The position numbers were made by a program, and so were the translations under genes. The notes beneath the pieces were generated by a model, which was not told the origin of the DNA, did not search any database, and saw only the letters and a program-made list of their open reading frames with translations. From assembly GCA_964579415.1 (NCBI GenBank), contig CAZOGW010000013.1, positions 1 to 41,255 on the forward strand: DNA of 41,255 nt. Direction: 5' to 3'. The DNA is from CAZOGW01 sp964579415. GTDB taxonomy: Bacteria > Actinomycetota > Acidimicrobiia > Spongiisociales > UBA5794. Shown here in pieces: positions 1-8,287 of this stretch (its first letter is position 1; the number at the start of each line of letters is the position of its first letter).

Positions 1-2
1 CC

Positions 3-59
3 GAAGCCGACGACACAGCCAGCCCGAACGATTTCACCCTGATGGTGAGGTGTGCATAG
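3..59 (+). CDS. possible 3' end of a gene entering from the left
   Basis: An open frame enters at the window edge and ends at TAG (57-59). It gives about 18 residues ending in LMVRCA. The composition is protein-like and the stop is followed at once by a 7-bp repeat array, the same arrangement seen at other gene ends here. It is far too short for a function to be assigned. Confidence 0.3.
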   Translation, partial: EADDTASPNDFTLMVRCA

Positions 60-60
60 A

Positions 61-123
61 CTACGTACTACGTACTACGTACTACGTACTACGTACTACG
101 TAATACGTTATACGCTGTACGTC
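61..123. repeat. heptamer array A (CTACGTA units)
   Basis: Six perfect tandem copies of CTACGTA (61-102) are followed by three degenerate units, ATACGTT, ATACGCT and GTACGTC (103-123). The array starts two bases after the stop of the left-edge frame. It runs into the 3' end of the NuoF-like gene on the other strand, whose stop codon (108-110) and last few codons lie in the degenerate units. It belongs to the family described in the findings. Confidence 0.95.
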
Positions 124-1496
124 CAATCCGGGTTCTTGAGGGCTTGCCGCTCGTCGTAGAAGACCCTGCCGTCGACGATGTCGGCGATCTTGGGGACGGG
201 CAGGTCGGTGCGCTCCGAAGGGCACCAGCCGTCGAGGTGCGCGGCGAAGTCCCCGGGGAAACGATCGAGGACGCTGGATACGACATTCCGTTCCTGCACC
301 GGGAGGTAGCAGCGGTTGCCGTCGGAGACGACGGCAAGATGGTGCTGGATCACATCGAGGTCGGCATCCGAACCGGTACCGGTCCGGATGCGCTCCAGCA
401 CCCCGGTGATGGCTCCGGTGCCCAGCTTGCAGGGGAGGCATTGGCCGCACGACTCGACCCAGAGGAAGCGCGACAGCACCGCCACCGCCTCCACCATGCA
501 GGCGGAGTCGTCGTAGACCATGAAGCCGGCGGCGCCCAGCCCGGACCCGGCAGCGGAGAAGTCCTCGTAGGTGAGGGGTGTGGCCAGGTCCTCGCCGGTG
601 AGCACGGCGTTGGCGACCCCGGGGAACACCGCTTTCACCGTCCGGCCGCGGGCCGGCCCGCCGCAGGCGTCGATGACGTCGGCCAGGGATGTCCCCATCG
701 GTACCTCGACGACGCCGGGTGCGGTCACGTCGCCGATGACGGTGCAGATCACGGTGCCGGGGGACTGCTCGGTTCCCAGCGAGCGGAAGGCGCCCGCCCC
801 GTTGGCGACGATCCAGGCGGCCTGGGCAAGCGTCTCGGCGTTGTTGACCAGTGTCGGGTTGGTCCCGGGGGCGGACATCAGGTCGGGTGAGGGCTCGCTG
901 GACTCCCAGCCGAGTTGGGGGGCGGTGGCGAAGAGTCCGTGGAGGTAGGGCGGCAGCCATCGGGGAAGCGGGTCGTTGCCCTCGATCACCTCGAGCATCG
1001 CCTTCTCCTCGCCGAGCAGGTATTCCTCCGGCCCGGCGACGATGTCGATGCCGGCATCTCCCACCCAGCCGGCGTCGGCCATGGCGGAGGCGGCTTCACG
1101 GACCCGGGCCATCTCCTCGGTAAAGCTGGCCTTGAGGCAGATGTACAGCCCGGCGGCTCCGATGGTGGCGCCGGCGAGCAGGAGCCCTTCGAGCACCGCG
1201 TAGGGGTTGGTGCGCAGCAGGGCCCGATCCTTGAACGTGGCCGGCTCGCCCTCACCGGCGTTGCACACCGCGTAGCGGTAGCCGCTGCGGGAGGTGAGCA
1301 GGGTGCGCCACTTGGTGCCGGTGGGGAACCCACCGCCACCCCGGCCGCGCAGTCCGGCGGCCGCGATCTCGGCGACGGTGGCCTCCGCACCGATGTCGGC
1401 GGCTCGCCGCAGGGCGCTGCCGCCGCCTTCGGCGATGTACTCGTCCAGGGAGCCGACCGGCCTTTGCCGGAGCAGTCGCGGGAAGTTCGTCGTCAT
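108..1496 (-). CDS. stand-alone NuoF-like NADH-dependent flavoprotein
   Basis: The 462-residue product resembles the 51-kDa/NuoF family, which moves electrons from NADH through FMN to a 4Fe-4S cluster in complex I, NAD-linked hydrogenases and formate dehydrogenases. Visible in order are the FMN/NADH motif GRGGGGFPTGTKW, the second motif CNAGEGEPATFKDR, an EEKAMLEVIEG segment, an SLBB-like region, and the C-terminal cluster motif ESCGQCLPC with a later Cys in GNRCYLP. The family usually has NADE in the second motif; here it is NAGE, so an acidic residue is missing. No NuoE or NuoG homologue lies nearby, so the partner is unknown. ATG at 1494-1496 is preceded by a TAGCCT box 7 bases upstream. 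The last residues (TYSV) and the stop are encoded by degenerate heptamer repeats. The family call is secure; the physiological complex is not. Confidence 0.88.
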   Translation of the reverse strand: MTTNFPRLLRQRPVGSLDEYIAEGGGSALRRAADIGAEATVAEIAAAGLRGRGGGGFPTGTKWRTLLTSRSGYRYAVCNAGEGEPATFKDRALLRTNPYAVLEGLLLAGATIGAAGLYICLKASFTEEMARVREAASAMADAGWVGDAGIDIVAGPEEYLLGEEKAMLEVIEGNDPLPRWLPPYLHGLFATAPQLGWESSEPSPDLMSAPGTNPTLVNNAETLAQAAWIVANGAGAFRSLGTEQSPGTVICTVIGDVTAPGVVEVPMGTSLADVIDACGGPARGRTVKAVFPGVANAVLTGEDLATPLTYEDFSAAGSGLGAAGFMVYDDSACMVEAVAVLSRFLWVESCGQCLPCKLGTGAITGVLERIRTGTGSDADLDVIQHHLAVVSDGNRCYLPVQERNVVSSVLDRFPGDFAAHLDGWCPSERTDLPVPKIADIVDGRVFYDERQALKNPDWTYSV

Positions 1497-1503
1497 GCCG
1501 CCC

Positions 1504-1509
1504 AGGCTA
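1504..1509 (-). promoter_or_regulatory. -10 box of NuoF-like gene, leaderless
   Basis: TAGCCT on the minus strand lies 7 bases before the ATG at 1496. This spacing would start the transcript at or next to the start codon. No convincing -35 is seen. Confidence 0.5.
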
Positions 1510-1582
1510 GGCCCGATCCAGGTCGCAGTGTGCGCCGGCGCGCAGGTGGGCCAATGCCGCTCCGCGTCCAACCGGTTCCCAG

Positions 1583-1610
1583 TACTGGATACTGGATACC
1601 GGCTACTGGC
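1583..1610. repeat. heptamer array B (TACTGGA/TACTGGC)
   Basis: Four in-phase 7-bp units: TACTGGA, TACTGGA, TACCGGC, TACTGGC. The array lies 5 bases beyond the stop codon of the substrate-binding protein gene (1616-1618), in the spacer before the NuoF-like gene. Confidence 0.9.
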
Positions 1611-1615
1611 TGACC

Positions 1616-2602
1616 TCAGTCCAGCAACGCTGTGGTGAAGGCGCCTTCCACATCGACGTCCTCGGGGAGCGCCTGGTAGCGGGCGAGGACGTCGGCGAGG
1701 CCCTGCCACTGCTCGGCGGTCTGCCATCCGGGACCGTGCTCGGCGGTGACTGCGGACGTGAAGTCGGCCAGTTCGGTGTCGAGCATGAAGCGCTGGTGGG
1801 CCGCATCGGCGTCGCCGCCCATGTGGGTGAGGACGATCGCCACCGCCTCGTCCCGGTTGGCATCGGCGTAGGCGATCCCGCGCATGGTCGCGGCGAGGAA
1901 GCGGCGCAGCAGCTCAGGGTCGGCTTCGATCAGCTCTTCGGTGGCGACGTAGCTGAGGCCGAGGGTGGGCACGCCGAAGTCGGCGGCCTCCCACACCACC
2001 ACCTCGTGGCCCAGGTTGCGGATGGTGTCGGGCTCGTTGGACTTGAAGACCGGGTACACGTCGACCTGACCTTCGGTGAGCGCCCGCGGGTCGAAGCCGA
2101 CGTTGACCAGGTCGACGTCGTCGGCGGAGATCCCGGCGGCGTCCATCATGGCGAAGACATCCGGCGGCGGGGTCCCCTTGTACCCCACGGTGTGCCCGGC
2201 CCAATCGGCGGGCGTCTCGATGCCGGAGCCGGCCAGGGCGGCATAGGCCTGCTGGCCGCGCTGGCCGATGAGGGCGATCGACACCAGCGGCAGGCCGGGG
2301 TCGGCGCGCCGCTCCAGCAGCACCGCGGCGTCCTGGGTGGTCACCTGGACCGTCCCCGCGGCGAGGAGCTGGAGGTGCTCGCCACCGCCTGCGGAATGTT
2401 CGATGGCGACCTCGATCCCCGCGTCCTCGAAGTAGCCCTGGGCGTCGGCCACGTACACCCCGACGAAGGGGAGGTTGGCCTGGGGGGCGAAGCCCGCCAT
2501 GAACGTCATCGCAGCCGACTCCGGTGCCGCGCCCCCGCCGCAGGCAGCCACCAGCGCCAGCGCCGCCACCGTCCCGGCGAGCCCACGTCGCTTCACTGCC
2601 AT
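1616..2602 (-). CDS. ABC transporter substrate-binding lipoprotein (NMT1/SsuA-like)
   Basis: The 328-residue product begins with a lipoprotein signal: basic MAVKRR, a hydrophobic stretch, then a VAAC lipobox with Cys21. The mature protein has the SsuA/ThiY/NMT1 pattern, with GVYVADAQGYFEDAGIEV near the start, LLAAGTVQVTTQDAA, and a later helical LRRFLAATMRGIAYA segment. This family captures nitrate, taurine, sulfonates, bicarbonate or pyrimidine precursors for uptake. The substrate cannot be read from the sequence. The ATG at 2602 overlaps the end of the permease gene by 10 bases, so the two are translationally coupled. It is the last gene of the operon. Confidence 0.9.
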   Translation of the reverse strand: MAVKRRGLAGTVAALALVAACGGGAAPESAAMTFMAGFAPQANLPFVGVYVADAQGYFEDAGIEVAIEHSAGGGEHLQLLAAGTVQVTTQDAAVLLERRADPGLPLVSIALIGQRGQQAYAALAGSGIETPADWAGHTVGYKGTPPPDVFAMMDAAGISADDVDLVNVGFDPRALTEGQVDVYPVFKSNEPDTIRNLGHEVVVWEAADFGVPTLGLSYVATEELIEADPELLRRFLAATMRGIAYADANRDEAVAIVLTHMGGDADAAHQRFMLDTELADFTSAVTAEHGPGWQTAEQWQGLADVLARYQALPEDVDVEGAFTTALLD

Positions 2603-3342
2603 GTCATCGTCCTTCTCTCCACGGCACCCACTGCCGCATAAACCGAGGCACTTAGCAGGGTGAGAACCAGCACCGCGGCGAACAGCGACGGCATGTCGAG
2701 GTTGGTGTAGGCCAGCCACATCGACCGTCCCAGCCCGGAGGATGCCCCCATCCATTCGGCGACGACGGCGCCGACCAGTGAGAGGGGGGCGGCCACCTTG
2801 AGGGCGGCGAAGAGGAAGGGCCACGCCGACGGCCACCGCGCCCGGATGAAGACGTCGCGGCGGGGGGCGTCGATGGAGGCGAGCCAGCGCAGGATGGCCG
2901 GGTCGACGGAGCGGAAGCCCTCCAGGGCGTTGACCAGAACCGGGAAGAAGGTGAGCAGCGCGGTTACCACCACCTTGGGTGACGGCCCGAAGCCGAGCCA
3001 GATGGTGAGGATGGGGGCGATGGCGATGATGGGTGTCGACTTGAGGAGCAGGGCGATGGTCATCACCCCCTGCTCCAGGTGCCCGAAGAAGGCGATGAGC
3101 ATGGCGCACCCCAGGCCGAACGCCGCCCCGAGGAGCAGGCCGGCCACCGCCTCCAGCAGCGTGGTCAGCGCCGCCGGAACCAGGTCGGCGAGGTCGTCGC
3201 CGAAGACGGATGCGATGTCTCCGGGAGAGGGAACCAGGTACGGCGGGGTGCCGGAGATGGCGACGGCGACCTCCCACAGTCCCAGCGCGAGGGCCACCAC
3301 CATCACGGCGACGAGGGCGCCCCGGGTCGAGGGCCGGCTCAC
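2593..3342 (-). CDS. ABC transporter permease (NitT/TauT/SsuC type)
   Basis: A 249-residue membrane protein with about six transmembrane helices. The BPD_transp_1 pattern is clear: a central TPIIAIAPILTIWLGFG segment, FFPVLVNALEGF, and an EAA-type loop near EWMGASSGLG that would contact the ATPase. The start is GTG at 3342, placed because it overlaps the TGA of the ATPase gene in a 4-base GTGA junction. Its partners are the ATPase upstream and the binding protein downstream, giving a complete importer. The substrate is unknown. Confidence 0.92.
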   Translation of the reverse strand: MSRPSTRGALVAVMVVALALGLWEVAVAISGTPPYLVPSPGDIASVFGDDLADLVPAALTTLLEAVAGLLLGAAFGLGCAMLIAFFGHLEQGVMTIALLLKSTPIIAIAPILTIWLGFGPSPKVVVTALLTFFPVLVNALEGFRSVDPAILRWLASIDAPRRDVFIRARWPSAWPFLFAALKVAAPLSLVGAVVAEWMGASSGLGRSMWLAYTNLDMPSLFAAVLVLTLLSASVYAAVGAVERRTMTWQ

Positions 3343-4112
3343 GGGCCTGTCCCGCCGGCGCCGCGCAGGATGTCGCGGGCCTGGCGCACCAGCTTCTGCA
3401 CCTCGACGCTGGTCTCGTCGCGGGGGCGGGCCAGGTCGATCACCAGGTCGCCGACCACCTTCCCGGGTCGGGAGGAGAGCAGCACGAGCCGGTCGGCCAT
3501 GCGCACCGCCTCGGGGACGTTGTGCGTCACCCACACCACCGTCGGTCCCATGCGTCGCCAGACATCGAGCAGCTCGCCGGCCAGCGTCTCCCGGGTGAGC
3601 TCGTCGAGGGCGGAGAACGGCTCGTCCATCAGCCACAGCGTCGCCCCCACCGCCAGCGTCCGTGCCAGCGCCGCACGCTGCTGCATGCCGCCGGAGAGCT
3701 CGCCGGGGCGGGCCCCGGCGAAGTCTGCCACCCCCACCAGTTCCAGCAGCTCCCCAGGCGTGGCCACAGCGCGCTCGGGCCGCGGGTTGATGCGCTGGGC
3801 CAGTGCCACGTTGTCCAGCACGGTGCTCCAGGGGAGCAGGGCCGGCTGCTGGGCCATCCATCCGATGCGCTTGTCACGGCGGGCGTCGCCGGGGGTGCCG
3901 TCGCCGATGGTGACGGTGCCCGAGGTCGGCTCATCGAGGCCGCCGAGGAGGTGGAGCAGGGTGGACTTGCCGCAGCCGCTGGGGCCGACGACGGCGACGA
4001 AGCTGCCGGCCGAGATGTGCAGATCGATGCCCGTGAGCGCCTTCGTGCCGGTGGAGGGGTACGTGCGGCCCACACCCCGGAGCACGACGGCAGGAGGGAA
4101 GGCGGTGCTCAT
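3339..4112 (-). CDS. ABC transporter ATPase (NitT/TauT/SsuB type)
   Basis: A 257-residue ATPase that powers the importer. Walker A is GPSGCGKST at residues 43-51, the signature is LSGGMQQRAALAR, and Walker B is LWLMDEPFSALDE, followed by the H-loop WVTHN. The Q-loop is present in GWMAQQPALLPW. The length is normal for the SsuB/TauB group. ATG at 4112 overlaps the regulator's TGA (ATGA), and its own TGA overlaps the permease GTG. This places regulator, ATPase, permease and binding protein on one transcript. Confidence 0.95.
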   Translation of the reverse strand: MSTAFPPAVVLRGVGRTYPSTGTKALTGIDLHISAGSFVAVVGPSGCGKSTLLHLLGGLDEPTSGTVTIGDGTPGDARRDKRIGWMAQQPALLPWSTVLDNVALAQRINPRPERAVATPGELLELVGVADFAGARPGELSGGMQQRAALARTLAVGATLWLMDEPFSALDELTRETLAGELLDVWRRMGPTVVWVTHNVPEAVRMADRLVLLSSRPGKVVGDLVIDLARPRDETSVEVQKLVRQARDILRGAGGTGP

Positions 4113-5284
4113 GCGGCCCCGGCGCGCCCCGGCCCGCCCAGGCCCTGCTTGCCGTACAGCTTGCGGGGGGTGACCCGCACCGCGGTCCACCCTTCGGTGT
4201 CGCTCAGCTCGGGCAGCCCTTCGGCTCCCCTCCCCAGGTAGCGGACGGCGAGGCGGCTGCGCAGCCCGCCGATACCTCCGGGAACCTCGCTGTCGGCGAC
4301 GGCATGTGCCACCCCGTCGATGAAGGCCCGCCGCAGTGGCGGCCACGGCTCGTCGAGGGTGAGGGACACCTGGTTGCCGTCCGCGACGTAGTCCCGCCAG
4401 GAGGCGCCCGGCGAGGCGGCCAGCCACACCGAGGCGCCGTCCCACTCGTACCAGAGGGGGACGATGTGCGGCGATCCGTCCTCACGGACGCAGGCGAGCT
4501 GGGCGCCCCACATCCCTCGGAGGAACTCGTCCAACTCGGCGGGGTCGAGGGGGCGGCTGGGGCCGAGGGAGCGGGCCGGGGCCCACCCGTACGGCTGGTA
4601 CACCGTGGCGCCGATGCGGTGCGAGAGCCTCGCCGCCGCCTGGCGCAGGCCGGTCGCCAGGTTGTCGACGGCGTCCGAGCCGGCGCGCGGTACGGGCAGT
4701 CCCGCCAGGAGTGCGGCCGTGGGATGGATGCCGTCGGCACACACCGGCACGGCCAGTTCCACGACATCCTCGCCTCGGGTGACGGCGATGCCCTCGTGGC
4801 GAACCCGGCGCAGCCCGGTATCGGTGGGGGCCGCGCCGGCGCGGAGCACCAGGGCGTCCGGTCCGTCGCCGGGCCGGCGCATCCCCGGCTCGTAGACCAC
4901 CCGCACGGTGCCCCTCCCCTGGGACTGGGCCGTCACCACCGCACCGTCGGTGTCGGGCCAGACCAGGGCGTAGGTCTCGGCGCCACCATCGCGATCCTCG
5001 AAGTCGCGATGGAAGGCTTCCACGAGCCGGGCCGGCGTCGCCGGCGCCGCCGCGGCGAGCCCGGCGACGGCCGGCCCGATGCGGTAGCGGCCGCGGTTGT
5101 CGTCCTGGACGATGTAGTCCCGCGCCTTGAGCGTGTTGATGAGGGCGTAGACGGCACTGCGCCGGATCCCCAGCGCTCCCGCCAGATCGGCGGCGGCGAG
5201 CCCGTCCGGCGAACCCGCCAGCGCCTCCAGCAACCGCAACGCCCGATCGGCCGCAGGCACGAGCTGGGAATAGTCGACGGTCAT
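4109..5284 (-). CDS. IclR-family regulator fused to PPOX-like FMN-binding domain
   Basis: The 391-residue product has two parts. Residues 1 to about 225 look like a whole IclR regulator: a winged helix (RALRLLEALAGSPDG, then RRSAVYALINTLKARDYI) and an effector domain ending in VRHEGIAVTRGED, ELAVPVCADG and LRQAAARLSHRIGA. Residues about 240-391 match the pyridoxamine 5'-phosphate oxidase-like split barrel: LACVREDGSPHIVPLWYEWDG, LTLDEPWPPLRRAFIDGVA, then a C-terminal TAVRVTPRKLYG. Such barrels bind FMN, F420 or haem. The fusion suggests a regulator whose output depends on a flavin, redox state or B6-like ligand, but that is inference. It heads the ABC operon, with an ATGA overlap to the ATPase gene. 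A perfect palindrome lies 13 bases upstream, which suggests autoregulation. Confidence 0.85.
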   Translation of the reverse strand: MTVDYSQLVPAADRALRLLEALAGSPDGLAAADLAGALGIRRSAVYALINTLKARDYIVQDDNRGRYRIGPAVAGLAAAAPATPARLVEAFHRDFEDRDGGAETYALVWPDTDGAVVTAQSQGRGTVRVVYEPGMRRPGDGPDALVLRAGAAPTDTGLRRVRHEGIAVTRGEDVVELAVPVCADGIHPTAALLAGLPVPRAGSDAVDNLATGLRQAAARLSHRIGATVYQPYGWAPARSLGPSRPLDPAELDEFLRGMWGAQLACVREDGSPHIVPLWYEWDGASVWLAASPGASWRDYVADGNQVSLTLDEPWPPLRRAFIDGVAHAVADSEVPGGIGGLRSRLAVRYLGRGAEGLPELSDTEGWTAVRVTPRKLYGKQGLGGPGRAGAA

Positions 5285-5292
5285 GGTTGTCC

Positions 5293-5298
5293 AGCATA
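5293..5298 (-). promoter_or_regulatory. -10 box of the iclR-ABC operon
   Basis: TATGCT on the minus strand lies 8 bases before the ATG at 5284, consistent with a leaderless transcript. Its first base is the outer base of the palindromic operator, so a bound regulator would block polymerase. Confidence 0.55.
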
Positions 5299-5316
5299 GC
5301 GGACATCATGTCCGCT
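5298..5316. promoter_or_regulatory. 19-bp perfect palindrome, likely IclR operator
   Basis: AGCGGACAT-C-ATGTCCGCT reads the same on both strands around one central base. It fills the spacer upstream of the -10 box. The inner 15 bases match 10 of 14 defined positions of the E. coli IclR consensus as I recall it (TGGAAATNATTTCCA). Location and symmetry point to binding by the adjacent IclR-type protein. Confidence 0.7.
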
Positions 5317-5435
5317 TGACGCGACGACTCCTCGGGGCTGATGCGGACGTCAGGTGGCCCGAGGGGAGTCGGCGTCGCCGAGATGGATCGCCCTGGACTC
5401 GGAAACCCGAAGGAGCGCGGCAGCGGTGAGGGTGC

Positions 5436-5873
5436 TCAGTCGGCGAGGAGCGCACCGAGCGCGGCCGGATCAGCCGGATCGATGTGGCGCAGTCCCGGTA
5501 TGCCGGCGAACGCCCGGTCGGTCGACATGAGGCCGCGCAAATGCTCACGTCCCATGGTGACGGCGGCCAGCACGGCGTCGAAGGCGCCGACATCCTCGTG
5601 AGCGGTGAATAGCTGGAGCCCGCGGTCGAGGTCGTCCTCGTTCGGTTCGACGAGCGGTGACAGGAGCTCGACGAAACTTCTCGCCACGCGCGACGCATCC
5701 GCCCGCCCACGCCGGCGGGCCCGGACGTGTGCCAGCTCTTGTATCGCCTCGACGGTCGTTGTAGCGACGAGGCCACCGTCTGCGACCGCGGCGACGACGC
5801 GCCGGCAAGGCTCCCGGAGCGGGTGTGCCGTTCCCACGGCGTACACCATGACTGTCGTATCGAGGAGGATCAC
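5436..5873 (-). CDS. vapC: PIN-domain ribonuclease toxin (VapC family)
   Basis: A 145-residue PIN-domain protein, expected to cleave RNA and stop growth when free of antitoxin. The acidic catalytic residues are visible: Asp5 in LLDTTVMVYA, Glu42/Glu46 in TTVEAIQELAHVR, Asp99 in DVGAFDAVLAA, and Asp119 in the closing STDRAF motif. The start is GTG at 5873, chosen because it forms a GTGA overlap with the antitoxin stop, the usual toxin-antitoxin arrangement. The RNA target cannot be predicted. Confidence 0.88.
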   Translation of the reverse strand: MILLDTTVMVYAVGTAHPLREPCRRVVAAVADGGLVATTTVEAIQELAHVRARRRGRADASRVARSFVELLSPLVEPNEDDLDRGLQLFTAHEDVGAFDAVLAAVTMGREHLRGLMSTDRAFAGIPGLRHIDPADPAALGALLAD

Positions 5874-6115
5874 CCGCGCCGCCCGCGCAACTCGTCCAGT
5901 TCTGCGGCGAGATCCCCGGGATCTCCCACCTCCATGGGCTCGGCTTCGAGTATCGCGGCCGCCGCGGCCGCCCGGCGGCCGTGAGCAGGCGGGAAGGTGA
6001 GATCGATGGCCTCGCGTACCAGCGTGGCCACCGACGTACCTCGGAGCGACGCCTCCCGTTCCAGCCGCTCTCGTTGCTCGGTGGCGATGAGAACCTGCAG
6101 TCGTTCCTTGAGCAT
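5870..6115 (-). CDS. vapB: ribbon-helix-helix-type antitoxin (VapB-like)
   Basis: An 81-residue protein starting MLKERLQVLI. Residues about 1-40 have the pattern of a DNA-binding antitoxin of the CopG/RHH type (QVLIATEQRERLEREASLRGTSVATLVREAI). The Ala- and Glu-rich tail would bind the PIN toxin encoded next. An ATG six bases upstream (6121) would add two residues, but it abuts the -10 box, so 6115 fits leaderless initiation better. Such antitoxins normally repress their own operon together with the toxin. Confidence 0.8.
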   Translation of the reverse strand: MLKERLQVLIATEQRERLEREASLRGTSVATLVREAIDLTFPPAHGRRAAAAAAILEAEPMEVGDPGDLAAELDELRGRRG

Positions 6116-6121
6116 GCTCAT

Positions 6122-6127
6122 ACTGTA
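6122..6127 (-). promoter_or_regulatory. -10 box of the toxin-antitoxin operon
   Basis: TACAGT on the minus strand ends 6 bases before the ATG at 6115. This spacing decides the antitoxin start in favour of 6115 over 6121. Confidence 0.5.
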
Positions 6128-6204
6128 GCATGTGACGATGTTGTCGCTCGCAGGGGTATCTCCAGAGCCCGGAGCCGTCAGGTCGGTGCTCTCCCCGCAG
6201 CGGG

Positions 6205-6210
6205 TACAGT
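6205..6210 (+). promoter_or_regulatory. -10 box of PHP phosphatase gene
   Basis: TACAGT ends 8 bases before the ATG at 6219. It supports that start over an in-frame ATG at 6132, whose extra 29 residues do not look like part of a PHP domain. Confidence 0.5.
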
Positions 6211-6218
6211 CGCTCCCG

Positions 6219-7094
6219 ATGGGCGACTACCACGTGCACCTTCATCCTCACCTGCCGGTGGGGCCTGACGACCCGGAGCCGGGGACGTTCCCGCAGGACC
6301 TGATCGAGCGGTACGTGGACGCGGCGCTGGGCCGAGGGCTCACCGAGTTGTGCTTCACCGAACATCTGTACCGCACCATCGAAGGCGCCGCGGTGCTGGG
6401 CGAGTTCTGGGCAGACGAGGAGCCGTTCGCCGCCGAGGTCACCCGGAACTTCGTCACCCTGGAACGCGACATCTCGCTCGACACCTACGTGGCCGCCATC
6501 GTCGAGGCCAGGGACAGGGGCCTCCCGGTCCGGCTCGGGCTGGAGGTCGACTACTTTCCCGAGACCATCGATGCAGTGCTCGACCTGCTCGCTCCCTACC
6601 CCTGGGACGTCCTCATCGGCTCGGTGCACTGGATCGGAGGATTCGCCATCGACAGCGCCGACATGGAGGGTGAGTTCGAGCGTCGTGGCCTGGATCGCGT
6701 CTACGCCCGGTACTTCGCCCTGGAGGAGAAGCTGGCGGCGAGCGGCGCCGTTGACGTGCTGGCCCACGCCGACGTCGTGAAGAAGCTGGGCCACCGGCTC
6801 CCCGCCGAGCCTTTCGATGCCTATGAAGCCGTTGCCCGCGCCGCCGCCGCGAGCGGCACCGCTGTCGAGGTATCGAGCGCCGGCCTGCGCAAACCGGCCG
6901 CCGAGATCTACCCGGCGCCGGCCTTCCTGCAACGGTTCCACCACCACCGCGTTCCCATCACCCTGGCCAGCGACGCCCACCGTCCCGACGAGGTCGGCGA
7001 CCGCTTCGACGAGGTCAGAGCCGCCGCCCGCACCGCCGGTTACACCACCCGTCTCACCTTCGACAAGCGGGTAGCCACCGACGTTCCTCTGTAA
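6219..7094 (+). CDS. PHP-domain phosphatase, histidinol-phosphatase-like
   Basis: A 291-residue PHP-fold metal-dependent phosphoesterase. The metal-binding set is visible: His5 and His7 in DYHVHLH, CFTEH, GLEVDYFPE, GSVHW, LAHADVVKK and the closing ASDAHRPDEVG. The pattern and length fit HisK-type histidinol-phosphate phosphatases of histidine synthesis, but related PHP proteins act on other phosphates and no his genes are nearby. The start is ATG at 6219, because HxH motifs begin PHP proteins within a few residues of the N terminus and a TACAGT box sits 8 bases upstream. The stop codon runs straight into heptamer array C. Confidence 0.85.
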   Translation: MGDYHVHLHPHLPVGPDDPEPGTFPQDLIERYVDAALGRGLTELCFTEHLYRTIEGAAVLGEFWADEEPFAAEVTRNFVTLERDISLDTYVAAIVEARDRGLPVRLGLEVDYFPETIDAVLDLLAPYPWDVLIGSVHWIGGFAIDSADMEGEFERRGLDRVYARYFALEEKLAASGAVDVLAHADVVKKLGHRLPAEPFDAYEAVARAAAASGTAVEVSSAGLRKPAAEIYPAPAFLQRFHHHRVPITLASDAHRPDEVGDRFDEVRAAARTAGYTTRLTFDKRVATDVPL

Positions 7095-7096
7095 CG

Positions 7097-7152
7097 TATT
7101 ACGTATTACGTATCACGTATCACGTATCACGTACTGGCTACTGGCTACTGCT
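7097..7152. repeat. heptamer array C (TATTACG, TATCACG, TACTGGC)
   Basis: Eight contiguous 7-bp units: TATTACG twice, TATCACG three times, TACTGGC twice, and TACTGCT. The change from the ACG type to the TGGC type keeps the 7-base phase. The PHP gene stop (7092-7094) directly precedes the array. Confidence 0.95.
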
Positions 7153-7190
7153 CACGCCCAGGACGATGAAGGTCACTCGGTCAAGGGGGG

Positions 7191-8216
<1,026 letters not shown>

Positions 8217-8287
8217 GGGCTTCTCCTTGTGGCGGGTGTTCGTTGACCCAACCCTACCGCGCCGCGCCGGCGGCGGTCCGGCCGCCC

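Noticed and set aside
61..123. Heptamer array as a CRISPR array
   Set aside because: Repeats are 7 bp with no spacers, and no cas genes are present.
82..960. Open frames across the left-edge heptamer array and antisense to the NuoF-like gene
   Set aside because: The array is open in several frames and gives periodic peptides; the NuoF-like frame has clear family motifs and the others have none.
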